DNA of 5,422 bases from an uncultured Dysosmobacter sp. Lineage in GTDB: Bacteria; Bacillota; Clostridia; Oscillospirales; Oscillospiraceae. The stretch covers positions 1 through 5,422 of the forward strand of contig CAKSVQ010000147.1 in assembly GCA_934504065.1 (NCBI GenBank), in the 5' to 3' direction. The notes under the pieces are model-generated. The model made no database searches. It saw nothing but the letters and a program-made list of their open reading frames with translations, and was not told the origin of the DNA. This document shows, in pieces, positions 1 through 5,422 of the stretch. Positions within the stretch are counted from its first letter, which is position 1; each line of letters opens with the position of its first letter. A program made the translations under genes and the position numbers.

Positions 1-239
1 GGGGCGAACACCGCGTCCCCCTCCCCCACGCCCAGCGCCATGAAGGCAAGCTGGAGGGCGTCGGTGCCGTTGGCGCAGGTGATGCAGTGCTTCCGGCCGG
101 TAAAGGCGGCAAGCTGGGCCTCCAGCTCCTTGACATATTTGCCGCCGATGAACGCGGCGTCGTTCAGGACGTCCTGCATATTGGCGTTGATCTCGCCCTT
201 GAGGGCGGCGTATTGGGCTTTTAAGTCGATGAATTGCAT
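1..239 (-). CDS. DegT/DnrJ/EryC1/StrS aminotransferase, WbpE-like (N-terminal part only)
   Basis: The first 79 codons of a PLP-dependent sugar aminotransferase; the gene runs off the left edge. The ATG at 239 is preceded by AGGAAG about 9-10 bases upstream, and the TAA stop of the glycosyltransferase gene lies 15 bases before it, so the two genes are co-transcribed. The protein opens MQFIDLKAQYAALKGEIN, then has FIGGKYVKELEAQLAAFTG (residues 30-48) and CANGTDALQLAFMALGVGEG (residues 55-74). In DegT-family enzymes the first part is the N-terminal helix region, and the N-G-T-D-A-L block lies at the PLP-phosphate site. The opening and the A-N-G-T-D-A-L-Q form are typical of the WbpE branch, which aminates UDP-3-keto-GlcNAc uronic acid; related branches make other 3-amino or 4-amino sugars. 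The catalytic lysine lies outside the window, so activity and exact substrate cannot be judged. It is clearly different from the aminotransferase at 2173-3363. Confidence 0.9.
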   Translation of the reverse strand, partial: MQFIDLKAQYAALKGEINANMQDVLNDAAFIGGKYVKELEAQLAAFTGRKHCITCANGTDALQLAFMALGVGEGDAVFA

Positions 240-254
240 GGGATCACACTTCCT

Positions 255-1514
255 TTATGAAATTCGACTTGGCTGCTTTTCGGGGATGCTCTCAATGACA
301 GCCATCAGTTTGTCCGTCAAGCGTTTGAAATCGTAGTCCTCTGCGGCACGGCGGGCATTGGCTCCCATGAGGCGGCGCTGTTCTTCATCCATGCGGTAAA
401 TCGCTAATACCGCCTTGGCATAAGTTTCAGCATCGGGGAGCGTATCATCCTGTCCGCAGTGATATTTTTGAATCAAGCTGTGAGCAATGGAAACATTAGA
501 GAGGATCGGCTGTCCACTGGCCATATAATCAAAAAGCTTGTTCTGACTACTGCCATATTTAAAAACGCCAACAGACTTTAAATCATAATTCAATAAATTC
601 AAGGCACTCTTAGACAAGATATATGGAATGTTTTTTTTAGGAACAGGCCCTTTAAACATGCAATTTGTCAACCCCTGTGTTTCACAGGTTTGTCGTAGTG
701 CATCAAGATTTTCTCCGCCACCATAAATCAGTAAGCGAATATCCGGATATGGAAGAAGATATTTTGCGCAATCAATCAGTAGGTCGGGATTATTAGCTGG
801 ACGAACGGAGCCGGTATAAATCGCCTTGAACGTAGAGGGATCGTCCAGATCGGGATCCTCCACGCGGAAGTGTTCTTTATTATAGTCGAACTGCTCCAGA
901 TCGACGCCGTTGTTGATGTAGTGCACCTTGGAACGAGGGATCTCCTTCTCCCAGCCCTGCTCAACGATGTAGTCATAAGCGCCCTCCATGGTGAACACCA
1001 CGGCGTCCGCTTTTTTATAGATCCACTTTTCCAGCCAACGCAAGGCGATCACGGCAGGATTACGGGGTCCTGCGATGCCAAAGGCCACGATACTCTCCGG
1101 CCAGAGGTCGGCGATCTCCGCCACGGTTTTGCATCCCCACTTGCGGCCAATCCGAACGCCCATGGCGCAGGAGGTCGGCGGCATGGAGGTGGCCACGATG
1201 GCATCCGGCTTGGGGAACTGCTTGCAGACGCCCGGCAGCTTCCACGCGAACTCGCAGATATTGTAGATGCGCTTGAGACCGCTGCCCTGATAGTCACAGC
1301 ACTTGATGTAAACATAGTGGACACCGTCCACCATTTCCTCTCGCCATTTTTTCCCGTCAGTGATGAGGTTGACGTCCGAATTATGGACGGAGCTCGCGGC
1401 GAAAATCGTTACGGTATGACCCATTGCCATGAGATTCTTCGCAAAATAGGTCTGCCGCGCCAAGGGATAATACTTCGGAGGCACCGCATAGTGGTTGATG
1501 AGCCAGATGTTCAT
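255..1514 (-). CDS. GT4 family glycosyltransferase (WbuB-like)
   Basis: A 419-residue GT-B fold glycosyltransferase, the usual length for the family. It would transfer a sugar from a nucleotide donor to the lipid-linked sugar made by the neighbouring phosphoglycosyl transferase, at the cytoplasmic membrane face. The N-terminal acceptor half starts MNIWLINHYAVPP and has the R-Q-T-Y-F-A-K-N-L helix and M-G-H-T-V-T-I strand typical of WbuB-like enzymes. The C-terminal donor half has Y-T-G-S-V (233-237), L-L-I-Y-G-G-G-E (261-268) and the donor-site segment NKLFDYMASGQPIL (325-338), a common form of the GT4 EX7E region. N-N-G-V-D lies at 201-205. No membrane segment or signal peptide is seen. ATG at 1514 has AAGGAAG 9 bases upstream, 17 bases after the previous stop. 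The gene is mosaic in composition: 421-840 is only 41 % GC, while the rows around it are 57-63 %. Donor and linkage cannot be told from sequence. Confidence 0.93.
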   Translation of the reverse strand: MNIWLINHYAVPPKYYPLARQTYFAKNLMAMGHTVTIFAASSVHNSDVNLITDGKKWREEMVDGVHYVYIKCCDYQGSGLKRIYNICEFAWKLPGVCKQFPKPDAIVATSMPPTSCAMGVRIGRKWGCKTVAEIADLWPESIVAFGIAGPRNPAVIALRWLEKWIYKKADAVVFTMEGAYDYIVEQGWEKEIPRSKVHYINNGVDLEQFDYNKEHFRVEDPDLDDPSTFKAIYTGSVRPANNPDLLIDCAKYLLPYPDIRLLIYGGGENLDALRQTCETQGLTNCMFKGPVPKKNIPYILSKSALNLLNYDLKSVGVFKYGSSQNKLFDYMASGQPILSNVSIAHSLIQKYHCGQDDTLPDAETYAKAVLAIYRMDEEQRRLMGANARRAAEDYDFKRLTDKLMAVIESIPEKQPSRIS

Positions 1515-1531
1515 TCGGTCTTTCTTCCTTT

Positions 1532-2173
1532 TTAATCCCGCACCACGGTGACAAGGGTCTCTAAAATCAGCTTGATATCATAGCTGACACAGGCACGGGG
1601 AATGTATTCCAAATCCAAAGCCAGCTTTGCCGGCATGATCTCCTCAATATAAGTACGATTAGGGTCATCGCTCGCGGTCAAAAGTTCATTCTCGTTGCGA
1701 TAACGGATCGAGGCCAGCCCTGTGATACCGGGCCGCAACAACAACACCTGCCGCTGCTCCGGGGTGTACAGATCGGTATACTCCCGCACCTCGGGGCGTG
1801 GGCCGACAAAGCTCATGTCCCCCTTTAGGACATTCCAAAGCTGCGGCAGCTCATCAAGCTTTGTCTTGCGCAGTACCCTTCCCACGGGAGTAATACGGGT
1901 ATCGCGGCTGGTGGAGATCTTCAGACCCGCGTTGTCCTTTCGCATGGAGCGGAATTTATAAATGGTAAAGGGCACGCCGTCCTTCCCGATGCGCTCCTGC
2001 CGGAACAGCACGCCGCCGGGGGAAGTCAAGCCCACCAGCAGGGCGCACACCAGCAGCACCGGACTTAAAACCAGCAGCCCCAGTGCCGCGCAGACAATAT
2101 CAAATAGCCGCTTGCGGTAAAGCCGCCCCGGAGACGGAAGCCGGAGAAGCGTCTGCTGTTCCAAAACCGGCAT
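1532..2173 (-). CDS. Short-type phosphoglycosyl transferase (PglC/EpsL-like sugar transferase)
   Basis: A 213-residue monotopic phosphoglycosyl transferase (bacterial sugar transferase family). It moves a sugar-1-phosphate from a UDP-sugar to undecaprenyl phosphate, the committed first membrane step of glycan assembly. Residues about 22-50 form the hydrophobic re-entrant helix with an S-P kink (37-38). F-R-Q-E-R-I-G (57-63) and Y-K-F-R-S-M-R (72-78) follow. The catalytic Asp-Glu pair is D107-E108 in K-L-D-E-L-P-Q-L-W-N, then G-D-M-S-F-V-G-P-R-P-E (118-128) and R-P-G-I-T-G (147-152). The length is that of the minimal PglC/EpsL class, without the extra N-terminal membrane domain of WbaP. I chose ATG at 2173: it overlaps the upstream TAA as TAATG and has AGGGAG 8 bases before it. 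An in-frame GTG at 2200 would add 9 residues but lies inside the upstream gene. Next to a 4,6-dehydratase and aminotransferase, its likely substrate is a UDP-amino-dideoxy sugar. Confidence 0.95.
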   Translation of the reverse strand: MPVLEQQTLLRLPSPGRLYRKRLFDIVCAALGLLVLSPVLLVCALLVGLTSPGGVLFRQERIGKDGVPFTIYKFRSMRKDNAGLKISTSRDTRITPVGRVLRKTKLDELPQLWNVLKGDMSFVGPRPEVREYTDLYTPEQRQVLLLRPGITGLASIRYRNENELLTASDDPNRTYIEEIMPAKLALDLEYIPRACVSYDIKLILETLVTVVRD

Positions 2174-2200
2174 TACAGGCTCTCCCTCAGGCAAGCGCAC
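2171..2200 (-). promoter_or_regulatory. Ribosome binding site and TAATG stop/start overlap that set the phosphoglycosyl transferase start
   Basis: On the minus strand AGGGAG (2187-2182) stands 8 bases before ATG (2173-2171). The aminotransferase TAA (2175-2173) shares its last A with this ATG. Such overlaps usually give translational coupling, keeping sugar synthesis and sugar loading in step. The alternative GTG at 2200-2198 would put this ribosome binding site inside the coding region. Confidence 0.8.
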
Positions 2201-3363
2201 ACATAGTCGATATCCTCGTCAGACAGTAAGGTGTGCAGAGGCAGGGTGATCTCATTTTCAAACTGGGCGTAGGCGTTGGGGTAATCCTCCATACGGAAGC
2301 CCAGATTTTTATAGGCCGTCAGCAGCGGCAGGGGCTTATAATGGACGTTGCAGGCCACGCCCCGCTCCGCCATGCGGGTAATGACCGCCGAGCGCCGTTC
2401 ATGGTTCAGCCCCGGAATCCGCGACAGATACAGATGGCAGTCCGAGGTCATATCAGTCCGCAGATGGGCGGGACGGAGCACTTTCTGCGGCAGCTGGGCG
2501 TCATACCGGCGCACCATATCATACCGATGCTTCAGCAATTCCGGGTAGCGCCGAAGCTGCACAAGCCCGATGGCCGCCATGATATCCGTCATATTGCATT
2601 TATAAAGCGGGGCCACCACGTCGTATTCCCAGGCCCCCAGCTTTGTTTTGGCCAAAGCGTCCTTGCTCTGGCCGTGAAGGCTCAGCAGCATATACTCCTT
2701 GTACAGCGCGGCGCCGTTTAAACCCAGATCATCCCGCCAGACAACTGCGCCGCCCTCGGCGGTCGTTAGGTTTTTCACCGCATGAAAAGAAAAGCTGGTA
2801 AAGTCCGCGATGCTGCCGGAGCGCTTCCCTTTCCGGACAGCGCCGAAGCTATGAGCGCCGTCACCCACCACAGCCACCCTGCCGATCTGGCTCTGAATGG
2901 CATTGGCGGGGCGGAACAATGCCTTCTTCTCCTCCACAATGGAGAAAATGCGGTCATAATCGCAGACCATGCCGCCAATATCTACGGGAATAATTGCCTT
3001 GGTCTTCTCCGTAATGGCAGCGGATAGGGCGTCATAATCCATTTCAAAGGAATCCTTCGCCGTGTCCACCAGCACCAGCTTCGCACCCACATGAACAACG
3101 GGACTGGCGGAAGCGGTATAGGTATAAGCAGAAGTGATGACTTCGTCCCCGGGGCCGATGCCCAGCACACGCAGGGTCAGCTCCAGCGCCGCCGTTGCAC
3201 TGTTCAAGCACACGGCATGGCTGACTCCGCAGTAGGCCGCGATCTGCTTTTCAAATTCCTTGGTACGGGGTCCGGTGGTGATCCAGCCGGAGCGCAGAGC
3301 CTCAGCTACTTCGTCAATTTCCTCCTGCGTGATATCCGGCGGAGAAAAAGAAATCGTTCGCAT
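2173..3363 (-). CDS. DegT/DnrJ/EryC1/StrS aminotransferase (PglE/EpsN-like nucleotide-sugar C4 aminotransferase)
   Basis: A complete 396-residue fold-type I PLP aminotransferase, normal length for the family. It would use an amino donor, usually glutamate, to aminate the 4-keto-6-deoxy nucleotide sugar made by the upstream dehydratase. Visible motifs: N-S-A-T-A-A-L-E-L (54-62) at the PLP phosphate; A-Y-T-Y-T-A-S (79-85); D-G-A-H-S-F-G-A (168-175), with D168 expected at the PLP ring nitrogen; S-F-H-A-V-K-N-L-T-T-A-E-G-G (192-205), with K197 as Schiff-base lysine; C-N-M-T-D-I-M-A-A-I-G-L-V-Q-L (256-270); and V-H-Y-K-P-L (340-345). Between 142 and 165 there is a longer loop before the D168 strand than in compact PglE-like enzymes. 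The residue before D168 is G, where many members have E. Start ATG 3363 has AAAGGA overlapping the upstream TGA, 7 bases away, with a 12-base gap. The stop shares one base with the next gene's ATG. The substrate is inferred from context. Confidence 0.93.
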   Translation of the reverse strand: MRTISFSPPDITQEEIDEVAEALRSGWITTGPRTKEFEKQIAAYCGVSHAVCLNSATAALELTLRVLGIGPGDEVITSAYTYTASASPVVHVGAKLVLVDTAKDSFEMDYDALSAAITEKTKAIIPVDIGGMVCDYDRIFSIVEEKKALFRPANAIQSQIGRVAVVGDGAHSFGAVRKGKRSGSIADFTSFSFHAVKNLTTAEGGAVVWRDDLGLNGAALYKEYMLLSLHGQSKDALAKTKLGAWEYDVVAPLYKCNMTDIMAAIGLVQLRRYPELLKHRYDMVRRYDAQLPQKVLRPAHLRTDMTSDCHLYLSRIPGLNHERRSAVITRMAERGVACNVHYKPLPLLTAYKNLGFRMEDYPNAYAQFENEITLPLHTLLSDEDIDYVCACLRESL

Positions 3364-3375
3364 AGATACATCCTT

Positions 3376-5280
3376 TCAGCCGCTTACTGCGGCATCCTGT
3401 TTCGGAATTTCCACGGTATCGCCCTGTGTCCGGTTGACCTCCTCCGGCTCGTGGAAGGTGGGCACCACCCGGTGCAGTACCTCCCGGATGCAGGAGACGT
3501 CCTCCGTCCGCATGGTCTTTTCCAGCGCGTCATTCAATAGCGTCAGCTTTCGTTCCAACTCCTCCGGCGTCACCGGGGGCTGGTGCTCCACGAAGATCAT
3601 ACCGTTGCCGGTCTTTTCCAAATCCCGGCTGGCTACCAGCAGCTCCTCGTACAGCTTCTCGCCGGGGCGCAGGCCGGTCTCCACGATCTCAATATCCCGG
3701 TACGGCTCATAGCCGGACAGGCGGATCATGTTCTCCGCCAGTTCCAGGATCTTCACCGGGCGTCCCATATCCAGCACGAACAGCTCGTTCTGCTTGGCCA
3801 TGGCTCCCGCCTCCAGCACCAGCTGGGCGGCCTCGGGAATGGTCATGAAGTAGCGGATGATGCGCTTGTCCGTCACGGTGACGGGGCCGCCCGCCGCGAT
3901 CTGGCGGCGGAACAGGGGCACCACGGAGCCGTTGGACCCCAGCACGTTGCCGAAGCGCACGGCGGCGAAGGTGGTATTGCTGCACCCCGCCATGGACTGC
4001 ACCACCATTTCGCACAGGCGCTTGCTGGCGCCCATGACGGAGGTGGGGTTCACGGCCTTATCCGTGGAGATCAGGATGAACTTTTTGACGCCGTGGGCGT
4101 CCGCCGCCCGGACGGTATTCAGCGTACCGAACACGTTGTTGCGAATGGCCTCCTGAGGACTGGTCTCCATCAGGGGAACGTGCTTGTGGGCGGCGGCGTG
4201 GAACACCACGTCGGGCTTGTAGGTATCAAACAGCAGTTCCAGCCGCCGAGGGTCCCGGACGGAGCCAATCTCCACACTGAGGGGCAGCTCCCTGCCGTAT
4301 TGATACAATAGTTCCTGCTGGATGTCGTAGGCGTTGTTTTCGTAAATGTCGAAGATGACCAGCCGTTTGGGATGATGCTTGACGATCTGGCGGCACAGTT
4401 CGCTGCCGATGGAACCGCCGCCACCGGTGACAAGGACCGTCCGACCGGAAAGCAGGCCGTCCACAGCGGTATTGTCCAACTGAACGATATCGCGGCCTAG
4501 CAGATCCTCGATCCGCACCTCACGAAGCTGCTGGCGAATGGGCTTCTGGTCGATCAGTTCCAGCGTGCTGGGCAGCGTGGAAACTCTAATGCTCCGATCC
4601 GCCAACTGCCGCAGAATTTCCTTCCGGTGCAGCTCATCCATGGAGGGAATAGCGAAGATTGCCTCGTGGATATCCATGGCCCGCATCCGAGGCAATGCCT
4701 GGTTAATAAATCCGCTGACAGGCACGCCCCGGATCCGCTTATTGACCTTAGCCGGGTCATCGTCAAAAAAACATTGGACATGGTAGCGGCTATTTGGGTT
4801 ATGCTGCAATTCATCCAACAGCTGTACCCCGGCCGCACCGGCGCCGATGATGGCCACAGGCACCGCTCCCGGCTGCTCCCGCTGGATGCTGAACGTCCGG
4901 TACATCCGGTATCCAAACCGGACGGCCAACATTTCCAGCACCCACAGGCTGGCGATGGCCGCCAACAGGACGAAAGAAATCGTCTCATGGAGCAAAGCCC
5001 GGCTGAAGATCTCGTAAGCACCAAAACCGCAGACGGCTGCGCACATCAGCGCGAGATATTCCCGGCTCTCAGCATAGCGCCACAAGCTATCATAGGTCTT
5101 GAACAAAAGCTGGGCAATGACAGTGCACCCATACAGCAGCAGTACATTTTTCGGGAAGCTGCCTTTAGCGCCCACCTCGGTATAGGGCAGCAACACCGTG
5201 ATAAACTTGTAACCTGCCACTGCCACCGCGAACAAAAAAGCATCGCAGAGGAACAGCAGCTGTTTCCGGAATCGGCTCAT
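3376..5280 (-). CDS. Membrane-bound nucleoside-diphosphate-sugar 4,6-dehydratase (PglF/WbpM/EpsC/CapD-like)
   Basis: A complete 634-residue polysaccharide biosynthesis protein of the large extended SDR type. It would convert UDP-GlcNAc to a UDP-4-keto-6-deoxy-HexNAc, the first step towards bacillosamine-like sugars, at the inner face of the cytoplasmic membrane. The N-terminal 125 residues hold about four hydrophobic segments (near 8-30, 46-62, 75-95, 101-121). A first Rossmann domain starts with V-A-I-I-G-A-G-A-A-G (142-151). The catalytic SDR domain starts with V-L-V-T-G-G-G-G-S-I-G-S-E-L (282-295) and has H-A-A-A-H-K-H-V-P-L-M-E (361-372). The active-site block is S-T-D-K-A-V-N-P-T-S-V-M-G-A-S-K (405-420). 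Met416 stands where classical SDRs have the Y-x-x-x-K tyrosine, as in PglF-type enzymes, and D407/K408 are the expected catalytic residues. R-F-G-N-V-L-G-S (442-449) and G-L-R-P-G-E-K-L-Y-E-E (536-546) follow. ATG at 5280 has AAGGAG 7 bases upstream. The last 70 or so residues are a charged tail. Confidence 0.95.
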   Translation of the reverse strand: MSRFRKQLLFLCDAFLFAVAVAGYKFITVLLPYTEVGAKGSFPKNVLLLYGCTVIAQLLFKTYDSLWRYAESREYLALMCAAVCGFGAYEIFSRALLHETISFVLLAAIASLWVLEMLAVRFGYRMYRTFSIQREQPGAVPVAIIGAGAAGVQLLDELQHNPNSRYHVQCFFDDDPAKVNKRIRGVPVSGFINQALPRMRAMDIHEAIFAIPSMDELHRKEILRQLADRSIRVSTLPSTLELIDQKPIRQQLREVRIEDLLGRDIVQLDNTAVDGLLSGRTVLVTGGGGSIGSELCRQIVKHHPKRLVIFDIYENNAYDIQQELLYQYGRELPLSVEIGSVRDPRRLELLFDTYKPDVVFHAAAHKHVPLMETSPQEAIRNNVFGTLNTVRAADAHGVKKFILISTDKAVNPTSVMGASKRLCEMVVQSMAGCSNTTFAAVRFGNVLGSNGSVVPLFRRQIAAGGPVTVTDKRIIRYFMTIPEAAQLVLEAGAMAKQNELFVLDMGRPVKILELAENMIRLSGYEPYRDIEIVETGLRPGEKLYEELLVASRDLEKTGNGMIFVEHQPPVTPEELERKLTLLNDALEKTMRTEDVSCIREVLHRVVPTFHEPEEVNRTQGDTVEIPKQDAAVSG

Positions 5281-5293
5281 AAAGGTACTCCTT

Positions 5294-5316
5294 CACCGGC
5301 GGACCGGTGTTTTTTT
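5294..5316 (+). terminator. Hairpin plus T7 run: terminator-like on the plus strand, leader hairpin for the dehydratase mRNA
   Basis: A perfect 6-bp inverted repeat CACCGG/CCGGTG (5294-5299 with 5304-5309) has a 4-base loop, followed on the plus strand by seven T (5310-5316). Read in that direction it has the form of a short intrinsic terminator, which would stop antisense transcription coming out of the dehydratase gene. In the operon's own direction (minus) the A-run comes first, directly after the TAG of the preceding gene. The hairpin then ends at the base next to the AAGGAG ribosome binding site (5293-5288). It could therefore affect ribosome access or mRNA processing between these two genes. 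The stem is short, so function is uncertain. Confidence 0.4.
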
Positions 5317-5422
5317 CTATTGGGCGGCGTCCTCCGCCTCCCCTTCTCCGCTTTGGGCCATCAGGGACAGCACGGTGTAAGCGTCCTGACCGGATATGCC
5401 CTGCTCCTTCACAGAGCGACAC
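5317..5422 (-). CDS. C-terminal end of an unrecognised protein
   Basis: The last 34 codons of a gene that begins beyond the right edge, ending in TAG (5319-5317), 36 bases before the dehydratase start. The reading frame starts at 5421 and has no internal stop. Of the other two frames on this strand, one stops at once and the other stays open but runs through the dehydratase start. The visible residues are CRSVKEQGISGQDAYTVLSL, then M-A-Q-S and a small acidic tail rich in G, E, A and D that ends A-A-Q. I do not recognise the family: no catalytic motif is visible in this piece, and the tail gives no hint. Its position makes it probably the preceding member of the same transcription unit, though the hairpin in the gap could mark a boundary. 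Frame choice rests on a plausible helix followed by an acidic tail and on the fit of the stop to the following ribosome binding site. Confidence 0.6.
   Translation of the reverse strand, partial: CRSVKEQGISGQDAYTVLSLMAQSGEGEAEDAAQ

Noticed and set aside
40..336. Plus-strand frame of 98 codons at the left edge
   Set aside because: It spans the ends of two convincing minus-strand genes and their ribosome binding site, and shows no domain.
870..1535. Plus-strand open frame (221 codons) opposite the glycosyltransferase
   Set aside because: It mirrors the GT4 coding sequence, has no recognisable domain and runs through the minus-strand ribosome binding site; it is a shadow.
2174..2200. GTG at 2200 as start of the phosphoglycosyl transferase
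   Set aside because: The ATG at 2173 has a well-placed AGGGAG and a TAATG overlap with the upstream stop; the GTG has no comparable site and would only add nine non-conserved residues.
2233..2721. Plus-strand open frame (162 codons) opposite the first aminotransferase
   Set aside because: It is antisense to conserved aminotransferase motifs and no family signature is seen.
3583..4311. Long plus-strand open frame (242 codons) opposite the dehydratase
   Set aside because: It is antisense to a conserved catalytic domain, very rich in His, Gly and Ala as expected from a GC-rich reverse frame, and has no good ribosome binding site or family motif.
5165..5422. Minus-strand frame of 85 codons that would overlap the dehydratase start
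   Set aside because: It is rich in Arg and Gly in a shifted frame and runs through the dehydratase ribosome binding site; the neighbouring frame ending at 5317 gives a more protein-like sequence and a sensible stop.

Overview
The window looks like part of a surface-polysaccharide (capsule, exopolysaccharide) or glycan-building operon from a bacterium. All recognisable genes lie on the minus strand and are packed tightly: the gaps are 36, 12 and 17 bases, then one 1-base stop/start overlap (TAATG), then 15 bases. Each start has a strong AGGAG-type ribosome binding site. The base composition is moderately high GC (several hand-counted 60-base rows lie at 57-68 %). Together with the EpsC/EpsL/EpsN-like gene content, this suggests a high-GC gut-type Clostridia (Oscillospiraceae or similar). 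That assignment is inference from style, not from a marker gene.

In transcription order (right to left) the layout is: (1) the last 34 codons of an unrecognised protein, 5317-5422; (2) a short gap with a perfect 6-bp hairpin and an A/T tract next to the ribosome binding site of the next gene; (3) a complete membrane-bound nucleotide-sugar 4,6-dehydratase of the PglF/WbpM/EpsC/CapD type, 3376-5280; (4) a complete DegT/DnrJ/EryC1/StrS PLP aminotransferase, 2173-3363; (5) a short PglC/EpsL-type phosphoglycosyl transferase, 1532-2173; (6) a GT4 (WbuB-like) glycosyltransferase, 255-1514; (7) the first 79 codons of a second, different DegT-family aminotransferase of the WbpE type, 1-239, which runs off the left edge. 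No stretch longer than 36 bases lies outside a gene, and no RNA gene, CRISPR array or recognisable insertion sequence is visible.

The genes form a coherent pathway. The dehydratase would turn UDP-GlcNAc into a UDP-4-keto-6-deoxy sugar. The first aminotransferase would put an amino group at C4. The phosphoglycosyl transferase would load the sugar-1-phosphate onto undecaprenyl phosphate at the inner membrane face, and the GT4 enzyme would add a further sugar. The product resembles the bacillosamine (diNAcBac) type of priming sugar, but the acetyltransferase (PglD/EpsM-like) needed for diNAcBac is not in the window. The second aminotransferase points to another amino sugar, possibly a 3-amino uronic acid, in the same glycan.

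The points most worth a second look are an AT-rich block that covers the donor-binding half of the GT4 gene, an A8 run with an in-phase slippery heptamer inside that block, the two distinct aminotransferases, and the hairpin in front of the dehydratase. I do not see a clearly new system; this is a polysaccharide locus with some mosaic features.
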